Positions 41,767 to 50,959 are shown, numbered from the stretch's first letter. The stretch: DNA of 64,000 nt from Ectopseudomonas chengduensis (GCF_900102635.1 NZ_FMZQ01000017.1:42696-106695), one strand, 5' to 3'. Made by a program: numbers and translations. The notes: generated by a model from the sequence alone, not told the origin.

Positions 41767-42048
41767 ATGACTGCTGTCATCCTCCCACCCAGCGTGCCCT
41801 CCATCCGCCGCGGCTTTCGCCTGCAGTTCGAGCCGGCGCAAGGTTGCCACGTGCTGCTCTATCCGGAGGGCATGATCAAGCTCAACGACAGCGCCAGCGA
41901 GATTCTTCAGCAGGTCGACGGTAAGCGCTCGGTGGCCGAGATCATCGGCAACCTGCACCAGCGCTTCCCCGATGTGCCCGGTATCGACGAGGACATTCTT
42001 GCCTTCATGGAGGTGGCCCATGCTCAGTTCTGGATCGAGCTTCGCTAA
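41767..42048 (+). CDS. pqqD: PqqD, PqqA-binding chaperone
   Basis: 93 residues with the RRE-type winged helix pattern: RRGFRLQFEPAQGCHVLLYPEGMIKLNDSASEILQQVDGKRSVAEII. PqqD binds PqqA and presents it to PqqE. GGAGCC precedes the ATG at 41767. The gene overlaps pqqE by 29 bp. Confidence 0.96.
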   Translation: MTAVILPPSVPSIRRGFRLQFEPAQGCHVLLYPEGMIKLNDSASEILQQVDGKRSVAEIIGNLHQRFPDVPGIDEDILAFMEVAHAQFWIELR

Positions 42049-43174
42049 GGCAGGTCATGAACCAGGGCCACCGCTGTGGCTGCTGGCCGAGCTGACCTAC
42101 CGCTGCCCGCTGCAGTGCCCGTACTGCTCCAACCCGCTGGACTTCTCCCAGCAGGGCCCAGAGTTGTCGACCGCCGAATGGGTCGAGGTATTCCGCCAGG
42201 CCCGTGGACTGGGGGCGGCGCAGCTGGGCTTCTCCGGTGGCGAGCCGCTGGTGCGTCAGGATCTGGCCGAGCTGATCGCAGCGGCGCGCGGCCTGGGCTA
42301 CTACACCAACCTGATCACCTCCGGCATCGGCCTGACCGAAGCACGTATCGCCGAGTTCGCCGATGCCGGCCTCGATCATATCCAGATCAGCTTCCAGGCT
42401 GCCGATGAGGAAGTGAACAACCTGCTGGCGGGCTCGAAGAAGGCCTTCGCGCAGAAACTGGCGATGGCCCGCGCGGTCAAGGCCCATGGCTACCCTATGG
42501 TGCTCAACTTCGTCACCCACCGGCACAACATCGACAATATCGAGCGCATCATCGAACTGTGCCTGGAGCTGGAGGCGGATTTCGTCGAGCTCGCCACCTG
42601 CCAGTTCTACGGTTGGGCCGAGCTGAACCGAGCCGGGCTGCTTCCGACCCGCGCGCAACTGGAGCGCGCCGAACGCATCACCAATCAGTGGCGCGACAAG
42701 CTGGCGGCCGAGAACCACCCGTGCAAGCTGATCTTCGTCACCCCGGACTACTACGAGGAGCGCCCCAAGGCCTGTATGAACGGTTGGGGCAACCTGTTCC
42801 TCGACATCACCCCTGACGGCACGGCGCTGCCTTGCCACAGCGCGCGGCAGTTGCCGGTGCAGTTTCCCAACGTGCGCGAGCACAGTCTCGAACATATCTG
42901 GCGGCATTCCTTCGGTTTCAACCGCTTCCGCGGTGACGACTGGATGCCCGAGCCGTGTCGTTCGTGCGACGAGAAGGACAAGGATTTCGGCGGCTGTCGC
43001 TGCCAGGCCTTCATGCTCACCGGCGATGCCAGTAACGCCGACCCGGTATGCAGCAAGTCGGCGCACCATGGCGTTATTCTCGCTGCACGTCAGCAGGCCG
43101 ATGAAGCACCGCTTGGGCTGGGTGAACTGCAGTATCGCAACGAGAAGGCCTCACGAATCATATGCAAAGCGTAG
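42020..43174 (+). CDS. pqqE: PqqE, radical SAM enzyme cross-linking PqqA
   Basis: 384 residues. CPLQCPYC (Cys29, Cys33, Cys36) binds the SAM [4Fe-4S] cluster; the SPASM region has CRSCDEKDKDFGGCRCQAF and a further Cys in DPVC. PqqE joins Glu and Tyr of PqqA. GGAGGTGG six bases before ATG 42020 fixes the start inside pqqD. The TAG stop (43172-43174) is formed by a GTAGGGTGCGC palindromic element that also begins pqqH. Confidence 0.96.
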   Translation: MLSSGSSFAKAGHEPGPPLWLLAELTYRCPLQCPYCSNPLDFSQQGPELSTAEWVEVFRQARGLGAAQLGFSGGEPLVRQDLAELIAAARGLGYYTNLITSGIGLTEARIAEFADAGLDHIQISFQAADEEVNNLLAGSKKAFAQKLAMARAVKAHGYPMVLNFVTHRHNIDNIERIIELCLELEADFVELATCQFYGWAELNRAGLLPTRAQLERAERITNQWRDKLAAENHPCKLIFVTPDYYEERPKACMNGWGNLFLDITPDGTALPCHSARQLPVQFPNVREHSLEHIWRHSFGFNRFRGDDWMPEPCRSCDEKDKDFGGCRCQAFMLTGDASNADPVCSKSAHHGVILAARQQADEAPLGLGELQYRNEKASRIICKA

Positions 43175-45069
43175 GGTGCGCCGTGCGCACCGATCCTGAC
43201 GCGATCTGGAGCGCCGAGCAGGCTGCAGCCGCCAGTGCCGACTTCGCCGAACTGCACGCTGCCCACGGTGGCGTGTTGTGGGTGGCATTCGACCCACAGT
43301 TGGCGCGTTGCGGGCTGTTCTTCTGCCGCAACGGTGTGGTGTGTGAGTTGACCCCGCCAGGGTTCTCCGTGCGCAGCCGCGTCTACGAGTACGGCGGTGG
43401 CGCTTGCTGTGCCACGGAGCATGGCGTGGCGTTCGTCAATGAGCGTGATCAGCAGGTCTATCGTATCGATATCGGCTTGGACGGCGGTGCGTACGGCGCA
43501 CCCTACCTGATCACCAGTCACTCCCACTGCCGTTATGGCGACCTGTCCTTCGTGCCCGCCTGGCAGGCGTTGCTGGCTGTGGAGGAAAGTCATGAAGGCG
43601 GCGCGGCGGTGCATCGCCTGGTGCGCATCGGTCTGAACGGCAAGCGTGAGGTACTGGTCGAGGGTGCCGATTTCTATGCGGCGCCGGTGGCTGACCCCAC
43701 TGGCCAGCGTCTTGCCTGGATCGAATGGGATCGACCACATCAGCCCTGGATCGCCACGCGCCTGTGCCAGCGTGAGTCCGGCGAGCGCACTCGGGTGCTG
43801 GCCGGGCAGGGCAGCGATCAGGCCCTGCAGCAGCCGCGGTTCGATGCCCGGGGCCGGTTGTGGGTGTTGAGCGACAAGGCAGGGTGGTGGCAACCCTGTT
43901 GCGTCGATGGCGACACAACGTTGCACGCCGAGCCCTATGATCACGCGCCAGCGCCCTGGCAACTGGGCGGTCGAACCTATCTGCCGCTGGAAAACGGCGA
44001 GCTTTTACTGACGCGTTTCGAGCAAGGCAAAGGCGTTCTGGTAGGGTGCGCTGCGCGCACCAGCGATCTCGGCGACAACACAATTGTTGAGCACAGCCTG
44101 GGCGGCCCCGCGACACCCTATCCAAAGGCGGAGCGGTTGTTGGCCGAAGGGTTTACGCGTTTCCGTAGCCTGGCTGCCGACAACGAACATTTCTACTGCA
44201 TCGCTGCCGCTCCTGATCGTCTGCCAGCGGTGCTTGCCATTCGCCGCAGCGATGGCGCATTGCAGATGCTGGCTGGCGGCGAGCAGCCGCTGGCGGAAGC
44301 ACAGCTATCACGACCCCAGCCATTCAGCTGTGGGGTCGGTGAGGGCGAACGCAGCCATGGTTTTTTCTACTCGCCTGCATCAACCGGGGAGCGCCCGCCG
44401 CTTTTGATCTTCCTGCACGGCGGGCCGACTTCAGCCAGCTACCCGGTGTTCGATCCGCGTATCGCCTTTTGGACGCTGCGCGGCTTCGCCGTGCTCGACC
44501 TCAATTACCGGGGCAGCAGTGGTTACGGTCGTGCTTATCGGTTGCGTCTGGCTGACCAGTGGGGCGAGCTGGAAGTCGAGGACATCCGCGCCGCCATCGA
44601 CGCACTGGCCGGTGATGGCCGTATCGATGCGCAACGTGTGTTCGTGCGCGGTGGTAGTGCTGGCGGCTTCAGCGCGCTGCGTGCTCTGGCCGAGCTGCCG
44701 CAGTTACGTGGCGGCGCCAGCCTCTATGGTGTCAGCGACCCGCTGGCGCTGCGCCGGCTGACCCACAAGTTCGAGGCGGATTATCTCGACTGGCTGATCG
44801 GCGACCCCGAGCAGGATGCCGAGCGCTACCGGGATCGCACACCCTTGTTGCAGGCCGAACGGATCAAGGCACCAGTGATTTTCTTCCAGGGCGCACTGGA
44901 TGCGGTGGTGGTGCCGAGCCAGACCGAAAGCATGATCGAGGCACTGCGTCAGCGCGGTTTCCCGGTGGAATACCACCTGTTCGCCGAGGAACGCCACGGT
45001 TTCCGTCAAGCCACCAACCTGGCCGAGGCTCTGCGCGCTGAGCATGCCTTTTATCAGCGGCTGAGCTGA
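43162..45069 (+). CDS. pqqH: PqqH, prolyl-oligopeptidase-family (S9) peptidase
   Basis: 635 residues. N-terminal beta-propeller and C-terminal alpha/beta hydrolase with nucleophile in RGGSAGGFSAL, Asp in GALDAVVVPSQ and His in EERHGFRQ. It is the last gene of the pqq operon, as PA1990 in P. aeruginosa, where it was named PqqH. Three palindromic elements lie in frame: VGCAVRT at residues 4-10, GAYGAPY near 109-115 and VGCAART near 294-300. The start is uncertain: ATG 43162 overlaps pqqE by 13 bp, while GTG 43183 inside the element would give a start closer to relatives. Confidence 0.9.
   Translation: MQSVGCAVRTDPDAIWSAEQAAAASADFAELHAAHGGVLWVAFDPQLARCGLFFCRNGVVCELTPPGFSVRSRVYEYGGGACCATEHGVAFVNERDQQVYRIDIGLDGGAYGAPYLITSHSHCRYGDLSFVPAWQALLAVEESHEGGAAVHRLVRIGLNGKREVLVEGADFYAAPVADPTGQRLAWIEWDRPHQPWIATRLCQRESGERTRVLAGQGSDQALQQPRFDARGRLWVLSDKAGWWQPCCVDGDTTLHAEPYDHAPAPWQLGGRTYLPLENGELLLTRFEQGKGVLVGCAARTSDLGDNTIVEHSLGGPATPYPKAERLLAEGFTRFRSLAADNEHFYCIAAAPDRLPAVLAIRRSDGALQMLAGGEQPLAEAQLSRPQPFSCGVGEGERSHGFFYSPASTGERPPLLIFLHGGPTSASYPVFDPRIAFWTLRGFAVLDLNYRGSSGYGRAYRLRLADQWGELEVEDIRAAIDALAGDGRIDAQRVFVRGGSAGGFSALRALAELPQLRGGASLYGVSDPLALRRLTHKFEADYLDWLIGDPEQDAERYRDRTPLLQAERIKAPVIFFQGALDAVVVPSQTESMIEALRQRGFPVEYHLFAEERHGFRQATNLAEALRAEHAFYQRLS
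43171..43191. repeat. GTAGGGTGCGCCGTGCGCACC element at the pqqE-pqqH junction
   Basis: It supplies the pqqE stop codon and codons 4-10 of pqqH (VGCAVRT) if the ATG is used. Confidence 0.9.
43486..43506. repeat. GGTGCGTACGGCGCACCCTAC element inside pqqH
   Basis: Opposite orientation to the copy at 43171. It reads GAYGAPY in the pqqH frame. Confidence 0.9.
44041..44061. repeat. GTAGGGTGCGCTGCGCGCACC element inside pqqH
   Basis: It reads VGCAART in the pqqH frame and is identical to the 35014-35034 intergenic copy. Confidence 0.9.
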
Positions 45070-45146
45070 TCGCAGGTCGCATTGCATTAACCCGGCAATG
45101 CAGTAGGCTGATCGCCATTCCATAACAATAAATTTCAGGCCGTTGT

Positions 45147-46310
45147 ATGAGCCACGAATTGAATCAGCTGCGAAAGTTCGTTTCCCCCGAGATCATCTTT
45201 GGCGCCGGCTCCCGGCATAACGTCGGCAATTACGCCAAGACCTTCGGTGCACGCAAGGTGCTGGTCGTCTCCGATCCCGGTGTAGTCGCCGCGGGCTGGG
45301 CTGGCGATGTCGAGGCGAGCCTGCAGGTCCAGGGCATCGCCTACTGCCTGTACACCAAGGTGTCGCCCAACCCGCGCGTGGAAGAGGTGATGGAGGGCGC
45401 CGAGCTGTATCGCAGCGAGGGTTGCAACGTCATCGTCGCGGTCGGTGGCGGCAGCCCGATGGACTGCGCCAAGGGCATCGGCATCGTCGTCGCCCACGGT
45501 CGCAGCATTCTCGAATTCGAAGGCGTGGACACCATTCGCGTGCCCAGCCCTCCGCTGATCCTGATCCCGACCACCGCCGGCACGTCGGCCGACGTGTCGC
45601 AGTTCGTGATCATTTCCAACCAGCAGGAGCGGATGAAGTTCTCCATCGTCAGCAAGGCAGTGGTGCCGGACGTGTCGCTGATCGATCCGGAAACCACCCT
45701 GAGCATGGATCCGTTCTTGTCGGCCTGCACCGGCATCGACGCCATGGTGCACGCCATCGAAGCGTTCGTTTCCACTGGCCACGGCCCGCTGACCGATCCG
45801 CATGCGCTGGAAGCCATGCGCCTGATCAACGGCAACCTGGTGCAGATGATCGCCAACCCGGGCGACATCGCCCTGCGCGAGAAGATCATGCTTGGCAGCA
45901 TGCAGGCTGGTCTGGCGTTCTCCAACGCGATCCTTGGCGCGGTGCACGCCATGAGTCACAGCCTCGGTGGCTACCTCGACTTGCCGCACGGTCTGTGCAA
46001 TGCAGTGCTGGTCGAGCACGTGGTGGCGTTCAACTACAGTGCGGCGCCGGAGCGTTTCAAGGTCATCGCCGAAACCCTCGGCATCGACTGCCGTGGGCTC
46101 AACCATGCGCAGATTCGCCAGCGTCTGGTCGAGCACCTGATTGCCTTCAAGCACGCCATGGGCTTTCGCGAGACGCTCAGCCTGCACGGCGTCAGTACCT
46201 CTGACATTCCGTTCTTGTCCAGCCATGCGATGGACGACCCGTGCATCCTCACCAACCCGCGTGAATCGACCCAGCGTGACGTCGAGGTGGTGTATGGCGA
46301 GGCGCTCTGA
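45147..46310 (+). CDS. ercA: ErcA, iron-containing alcohol dehydrogenase-like protein
   Basis: 387 residues. NAD-binding GGGSPMDCAKGIG, metal region DAMVHAIEAFVS and AMSHSLGGYLDLPHGLCNAVL are those of group III Fe-alcohol dehydrogenases. In P. aeruginosa ErcA (PA1991) has a regulatory role in ethanol oxidation, and it is fused in operon with the sensor ErcS. Here ercS starts 17 bp before the ercA stop. It may read the NADH or alcohol state for the kinase; this is inference. Confidence 0.92.
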   Translation: MSHELNQLRKFVSPEIIFGAGSRHNVGNYAKTFGARKVLVVSDPGVVAAGWAGDVEASLQVQGIAYCLYTKVSPNPRVEEVMEGAELYRSEGCNVIVAVGGGSPMDCAKGIGIVVAHGRSILEFEGVDTIRVPSPPLILIPTTAGTSADVSQFVIISNQQERMKFSIVSKAVVPDVSLIDPETTLSMDPFLSACTGIDAMVHAIEAFVSTGHGPLTDPHALEAMRLINGNLVQMIANPGDIALREKIMLGSMQAGLAFSNAILGAVHAMSHSLGGYLDLPHGLCNAVLVEHVVAFNYSAAPERFKVIAETLGIDCRGLNHAQIRQRLVEHLIAFKHAMGFRETLSLHGVSTSDIPFLSSHAMDDPCILTNPRESTQRDVEVVYGEAL

Positions 46311-48018
46311 CGAAGCGCTTGCCGGGCTGCTGGGGCTCGGCAGCCAGTCGGCGCGCAAGAGTCATTACCCCGAGCTGCTGGCGCGCCTGGAAGAGCTGGA
46401 AGTCGAGCGCAATCGCTATAAATGGCTGTTCGAACACGCCGTGCACGGGATCATCCAGGCCAGCCTGCAGGACGGTGTACTGGCGGCCAATCCGGCGATG
46501 GCGCGCATGCTCGGTTATGACGACCCGCAGCAGGTGCTATGGTCGCCGGGCGATCTGGCTCGGCACCTGTTCGTCGGCGGCTTCGACGAGCTGGAGGTGA
46601 TTCGCCAGGGGCTTAGCCAGGGCCAGGCTCTGCTCGGCTACGAGACGCGCCTGCGCAGGCGCGATGGCAGCACCATCGACGTGCTGATGAACCTGCTGCT
46701 CAAGCCTGAAGGCGAGGGCATCTTCGAAGGCTTCGTCGCCGATATCACCGAGCGCAAGCAGGCGCAGCAGCGCCTGCAACAACTCAATGACGAACTGGAG
46801 CGCCGCGTCGCTGCGCGCACCTTCGAGTTGCTCGAATCCAACCGCAATCTGCAGCGGCAGATCGAGGAGCGCGAGCGCATCGAGCTGGCCCTGCGCGAAG
46901 CGCGCGACGCGGCCGAAGCGGCCAACCGCAGCAAGGACAAGTACCTGGCCGCGGCCAGTCATGACTTGCTGCAGCCACTTAACGCGGCGCGCTTGTTGAT
47001 CTCCACGCTACGTGAGCGTGAATTACCGAGTGCCGAGCAGAACCTGGTGGAGCGTAGCCACCTGGCCCTGGAAGGCGCCGAAGATCTGCTGGCGGATCTG
47101 CTGGATATTTCCAAGCTGGATCAGGCGGCGATCAAGCCGGATCTCGATGTCTATCGCCTTGAAGAGTTGCTCGCTCCGCTGGCGTCCGAGTTCGAAGGTG
47201 TGGCCTCGGCCAGCGGTTTGCGCCTACGCGCGCGAATTGCCAATTGCGCGGTGCATACCGATTTCCGCTTGCTGACGCGCATCCTGCGCAACTTCCTCAG
47301 CAATGCCTGCCGCTACACCGAGCGTGGCGGCGTGCTGCTTGGTGCACGTCGGCGTGGCGCTTTCGTCGAATTACAGGTGTGGGATAGCGGCCGCGGCATC
47401 GCGGCCGATCAACTGGACAAGATCTTTCTCGAGTTCAGCCAGCTTGAGGTCGGGCGTGCGGCCGAGCGCAAGGGTGTCGGCCTGGGGCTGGCCATTGTCG
47501 AGCGCATCGCGCGCATGCTGGGCTACCCGGTGCAGGTGTACTCGCAGCCAGGGCGTGGTTCGGTCTTCAGTATACGCGTGCCGCTGGCGCAGGAGGCTCC
47601 GCGGCGCCAGGCACAATCCGCGACGCAACCGGTTCTCGGCAATCCCCTGCCGGGGAGGCGCCTGTTGGTGATCGATAACGAAGTCGACATCCTGCACAGC
47701 ATGCAGGCGCTGCTCGGGCAGTGGGGCTGCGAGGTGGTCACGGCGGTCGATTTGAGCGAGGCCCTGCAGCGTCTGCAGGGCAGGGCGCCAGAGGTGATTC
47801 TGGCGGATTTTCACCTCGATCACGGGGTGCTCGGTTGTCAGGTGATTCAGCAGCTACGTGATGAGTTTTCCAGTCCGATTCCGGCGCTGATCATCAGCGC
47901 CGATCGCAGCGATGACTGTCGTCGCGAATTGCAGGCGCTGGGTGCGCCTTTGCTGAACAAACCGGTCAAGCCGGGCAAGCTGCGTGCGGTGCTCAGTCAG
48001 CTTTTGATGGAAACGTGA
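46294..48018 (+). CDS. ercS: ErcS, cytosolic hybrid sensor kinase
   Basis: 574 residues without membrane helix. One PAS domain (about 38-150), a coiled coil (150-205), HisKA with SHDLLQPLNAARLL (His223), HATPase (NFLSNACRYT, DSGRGIA, GVGLGLAIVERI) and a C-terminal receiver with Asp505 in ILADFHLDHG. Closely related in kinase core to NahK at 12937. In P. aeruginosa ErcS (PA1992) controls exa/pqq genes together with EraSR and ErbR. GAGGTG precedes the ATG at 46294, which overlaps ercA. Confidence 0.92.
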   Translation: MARRSDEALAGLLGLGSQSARKSHYPELLARLEELEVERNRYKWLFEHAVHGIIQASLQDGVLAANPAMARMLGYDDPQQVLWSPGDLARHLFVGGFDELEVIRQGLSQGQALLGYETRLRRRDGSTIDVLMNLLLKPEGEGIFEGFVADITERKQAQQRLQQLNDELERRVAARTFELLESNRNLQRQIEERERIELALREARDAAEAANRSKDKYLAAASHDLLQPLNAARLLISTLRERELPSAEQNLVERSHLALEGAEDLLADLLDISKLDQAAIKPDLDVYRLEELLAPLASEFEGVASASGLRLRARIANCAVHTDFRLLTRILRNFLSNACRYTERGGVLLGARRRGAFVELQVWDSGRGIAADQLDKIFLEFSQLEVGRAAERKGVGLGLAIVERIARMLGYPVQVYSQPGRGSVFSIRVPLAQEAPRRQAQSATQPVLGNPLPGRRLLVIDNEVDILHSMQALLGQWGCEVVTAVDLSEALQRLQGRAPEVILADFHLDHGVLGCQVIQQLRDEFSSPIPALIISADRSDDCRRELQALGAPLLNKPVKPGKLRAVLSQLLMET

Positions 48019-48098
48019 ACGCGCGCAGACTGGTGGAGTGAACCTGAGCGATTTGGATGCTGTCTATTGGCTACCTCGTCCCTCAGGAGATAACCACA

Positions 48099-48506
48099 AT
48101 GACAATTTCCATGAACCCCGTTATGCGCCGTCTGGCGGCTATTACCGCGCTGTTTCACCTGCTGCTGGTGGTCCAGATTCCTGCCGCGAATGCGGCGATG
48201 GTCGGCACTCACGAGGTGATCGCCGAGCAGCAGCACAAGGTGGATCAGGAACAGTTGATGGCCATGCTCGATGACGAGCAGGTGAAGGAGAAACTGGTAT
48301 CGATGGGCGTCGACCGTGATCAGGTCGAATCACGTATCGCGAGCCTGACCCCGGCCGAACTGGCGCAGTTCAACCAGCAGTTGGATCAGGCACCAGCCGG
48401 TGCGGGTGTGGTCGGCATCATCGTGTTGTTTCTGGTGATCTTCATCATCACTGATATGCTGTGCGCCACCAACATCTTCAATTTCGTCAAATGCATAAAT
48501 CGCTGA
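48099..48506 (+). CDS. PA2779-like small secreted/membrane protein
   Basis: 135 residues. A signal-like leader (about 12-33, ending ANA-AM), a helical middle part with acidic repeats (QVKEKLVSMGVDRDQVESRIASLTPAEL) and a C-terminal membrane helix (VVGIIVLFLVIFIITDML) are visible. The family pairs with C39-like peptidases; here the stop lies 16 bp inside the next gene. CAGGAGA precedes the ATG. Function unknown. Confidence 0.75.
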   Translation: MTISMNPVMRRLAAITALFHLLLVVQIPAANAAMVGTHEVIAEQQHKVDQEQLMAMLDDEQVKEKLVSMGVDRDQVESRIASLTPAELAQFNQQLDQAPAGAGVVGIIVLFLVIFIITDMLCATNIFNFVKCINR

Positions 48507-49444
48507 TTCGCCTCTGCTGTATCGCATCGATCGTTCTACTCACAGCCTGCGCTCGCTCCCCGGTGTTATCACCGGTGGGCGAGCGTTTGCCTGAGCGGGT
48601 GGAGCTCACCGACGTTCCCTTCTTCCCCCAGGACGCCTATCAGTGCGGCCCGGCCGCCTTGGCCACCATGCTCAACCAGCGTGGCGTGCTGACCACGCCT
48701 GGTGCGCTCAAGGACAAGGTCTACATCCCCAGCCGTGAAGGCAGCCTGCAGGTGGAGATGGTCGCCGCCGCACGCAATCACGAAATGCTGGTGTATCCGC
48801 TGCAGCCACGCCTGGAGGCGGTGCTCGCCGAGGTGGCCGCCGGCAACCCGGTGCTGGTGCTGCAGAACCTGGCATTCGACTGGTATCCGCAATGGCACTT
48901 CGCGGTGGTGGTGGGTTACGACCGCCGCGAGCGCACGCTGATTTTGCGCTCGGCCACCACGCGCAGGCTCGAAGACAGCTTCAACAGCTTCGACAGAACC
49001 TGGGCGCGCGGTGGGCGCTGGGCGGTAGTGACCCTGCCTCCGGAGCGCTTGCCGGCACAGGCCGACATGCATGTCTGGATGAAGGCTGCCAACGACCTTG
49101 AGCAAACCGGCAATGCTCAGCCGGCTCGGCGCGCCTATCGCCGCGCCGCCGAGGCCTGGCCGGAGCAGTCATTGCCGTGGTTCGCCCTGAGTAACAGCCG
49201 CTACGCCGATGGCGACCGCAAGGGCGCCGAGCAGGCGTTGCGTGAGAGCCTCAAGCGCGAGCCGGGTTTTGCTGCGGGTTGGTTCAACCTGTCGCAAGTA
49301 CTGGGTGAGCAGGGCTGTGCTGCTGAGGCGCAGCAGGCCCAGGCCTGCGCACAGCGTCTGGCGCCGGAGGATGGGCGCTTCGCCGCACCGCCGAAAGCCA
49401 GTGGTTCTGGTGGGCAGTGTCAGGCCTTACCGGCCTGTCCGTGA
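48491..49444 (+). CDS. PA2778-like C39-family cysteine peptidase lipoprotein with TPR tail
   Basis: 317 residues. Lipobox LLTACARS (Cys20). A C39-type domain: DVPFFPQDAYQCGPAALATML with the catalytic Cys, and WHFAVVVGYD with the His. From about residue 195 TPR-like helices (AARRAYRRAAEAWPEQSLPWFALSNSRYADGD, AGWFNLSQVLGEQG). The substrate may be the upstream PA2779-like protein or a peptide; it is not known. A two-way terminator follows. Confidence 0.8.
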   Translation: MHKSLIRLCCIASIVLLTACARSPVLSPVGERLPERVELTDVPFFPQDAYQCGPAALATMLNQRGVLTTPGALKDKVYIPSREGSLQVEMVAAARNHEMLVYPLQPRLEAVLAEVAAGNPVLVLQNLAFDWYPQWHFAVVVGYDRRERTLILRSATTRRLEDSFNSFDRTWARGGRWAVVTLPPERLPAQADMHVWMKAANDLEQTGNAQPARRAYRRAAEAWPEQSLPWFALSNSRYADGDRKGAEQALRESLKREPGFAAGWFNLSQVLGEQGCAAEAQQAQACAQRLAPEDGRFAAPPKASGSGGQCQALPACP

Positions 49445-49452
49445 TGCAAAAG

Positions 49453-49480
49453 AAAACGGCGCCCGAGGGCGCCGTTTTCG
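49453..49480. terminator. Bidirectional terminator between the C39 gene and the FAD oxidase
   Basis: AAAACGGCGCCC and GGGCGCCGTTTT pair around a two-base loop; A-run on one side and T-run on the other serve the convergent genes. Confidence 0.9.
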
Positions 49481-49492
49481 TTTATGGCGGGA

Positions 49493-50776
49493 TTACACGC
49501 CAAGTTTGTCGCGCAGCGTGTAATACCAGGCGCCAATGGCGCTGAACGGTACCTGGAACAGGCGACCGCCCGGGAAGGGGTAGTGCGGCAACCCGGCGAA
49601 CGCATCGAAACGCTCGGCCTGACCACGTAACGCTTCCGCCAGCACCTTGCCCGCCAGGTGCGTGTAGGTGACGCCATGGCCGCTGCAGCCTTGCGAGTAG
49701 TAGATGTTGTCGCCGATACGACCGACCTGCGGCAGGCGCGACAGCGTCAGCAGGAAGTTGCCGGTCCAGGCGAAATCGATCTTCACGTCCTTCAACTGCG
49801 GGAAGGTCTTGAGCATTTTCGGCCGGATAATCGCTTCGATGTTCGCCGGATCGCGTGCGCCATACACCACACCACCGCCGTAGATCAGGCGCTTGTCACC
49901 GGTTAGGCGGTAGTAGTCGAGCAGGTAGTTGCAGTCTTCCACGCAGTAGTCCTGCGGCAGCAGGCTGGCGGCGACTTCATCGGACAGCGGTTCGGTGGTG
50001 ATCACCTGGGTGCCGCACGGCATCGATTTGGACGCCAGCTCCGGCACCAGGTTGCCCAGGTAAGCGTTACCTGCGACGACCACGAACTTGGCTTTGATAC
50101 GGCCTTGCGGGGTGTGTACCACCGGGTTGGCGCCACGCTCGATGCGAGTCGCTGGAGACTGTTCGTAGATCACTCCACCGAGCGACTCGACAGCGGCAGC
50201 TTCGCCGAGCGCCAGGTTCAACGGATGGATATGGCCGCCGCTCATGTCCAGCATGCCGCCGATATAGTTGTCGGTGGCGACCACTTCGCGGATACGCTTG
50301 GCGTCCATCAACTCCAGCTGGGTATGGCCGTAGCGCTCCCACAGTTTCTTCTGCGATTCCAGATGGCCCATCTGCTTGCTGGTCAGCGCGGCGAACACGC
50401 CGCCATCCTTCAGGTCGCACTGGATGTCGTACTTGGCGATGCGCTCACGAATGATGCGGCCGCCCTCGAAGGCCATCTGTCCGAGCAGTTGTGCTTGCTT
50501 GGGGCCGACCGTGCGTTCGATCACGTCGATATCGCGGCTGTAGCTGTTGACAATCTGTCCGCCGTTACGACCCGATGCGCCGAAGCCGACCTTGGCCGCT
50601 TCAACAATGCTCACCTTGAAACCGTTTTCCAGCAGAAACAGTGCAGTGGACAGGCCGGTGTAACCCGCACCGATGATGCACACATCGGTTTCCACTTCGC
50701 CTTGGAGGGTAGGGCGTTGCGGGACGGGGTTGGCTGAAGCGGCGTAATAGGATTGTGGATATGCCGTGTGCGCCAT
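49493..50776 (-). CDS. puuB: PuuB-like FAD-dependent oxidoreductase
   Basis: 427 residues. FAD-binding DVCIIGAGYTGLSTALFLLENG (about 31-52) then GFGASGRNGGQI; C-terminal SQGCSGHGVTYTHLAGK. Whole-length pattern is that of gamma-glutamylputrescine oxidase (PuuB/PauB) in polyamine catabolism, which oxidises the amine to an aldehyde with H2O2. No other puu genes are adjacent, so the exact amine substrate is open. It is a distant superfamily relative of the oxidoreductase at 268-1596. Confidence 0.85.
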   Translation of the reverse strand: MAHTAYPQSYYAASANPVPQRPTLQGEVETDVCIIGAGYTGLSTALFLLENGFKVSIVEAAKVGFGASGRNGGQIVNSYSRDIDVIERTVGPKQAQLLGQMAFEGGRIIRERIAKYDIQCDLKDGGVFAALTSKQMGHLESQKKLWERYGHTQLELMDAKRIREVVATDNYIGGMLDMSGGHIHPLNLALGEAAAVESLGGVIYEQSPATRIERGANPVVHTPQGRIKAKFVVVAGNAYLGNLVPELASKSMPCGTQVITTEPLSDEVAASLLPQDYCVEDCNYLLDYYRLTGDKRLIYGGGVVYGARDPANIEAIIRPKMLKTFPQLKDVKIDFAWTGNFLLTLSRLPQVGRIGDNIYYSQGCSGHGVTYTHLAGKVLAEALRGQAERFDAFAGLPHYPFPGGRLFQVPFSAIGAWYYTLRDKLGV

Positions 50777-50959
50777 CTTGAACCTCTGTTCTTTATTTTT
50801 TACGAATGATCCGATGCTACCTGAGTTGAAAATGGCCGGCTAGTGTCCGTGCAAAATATTCAACGATCCGGTTTCGATAAAAAATTGGCCTATTTCAGTG
50901 AGTTAGCGAAAAAACCTGTTGACGGCCAAAAAGATCTGCGTAGAATGCGCACCCATCGA

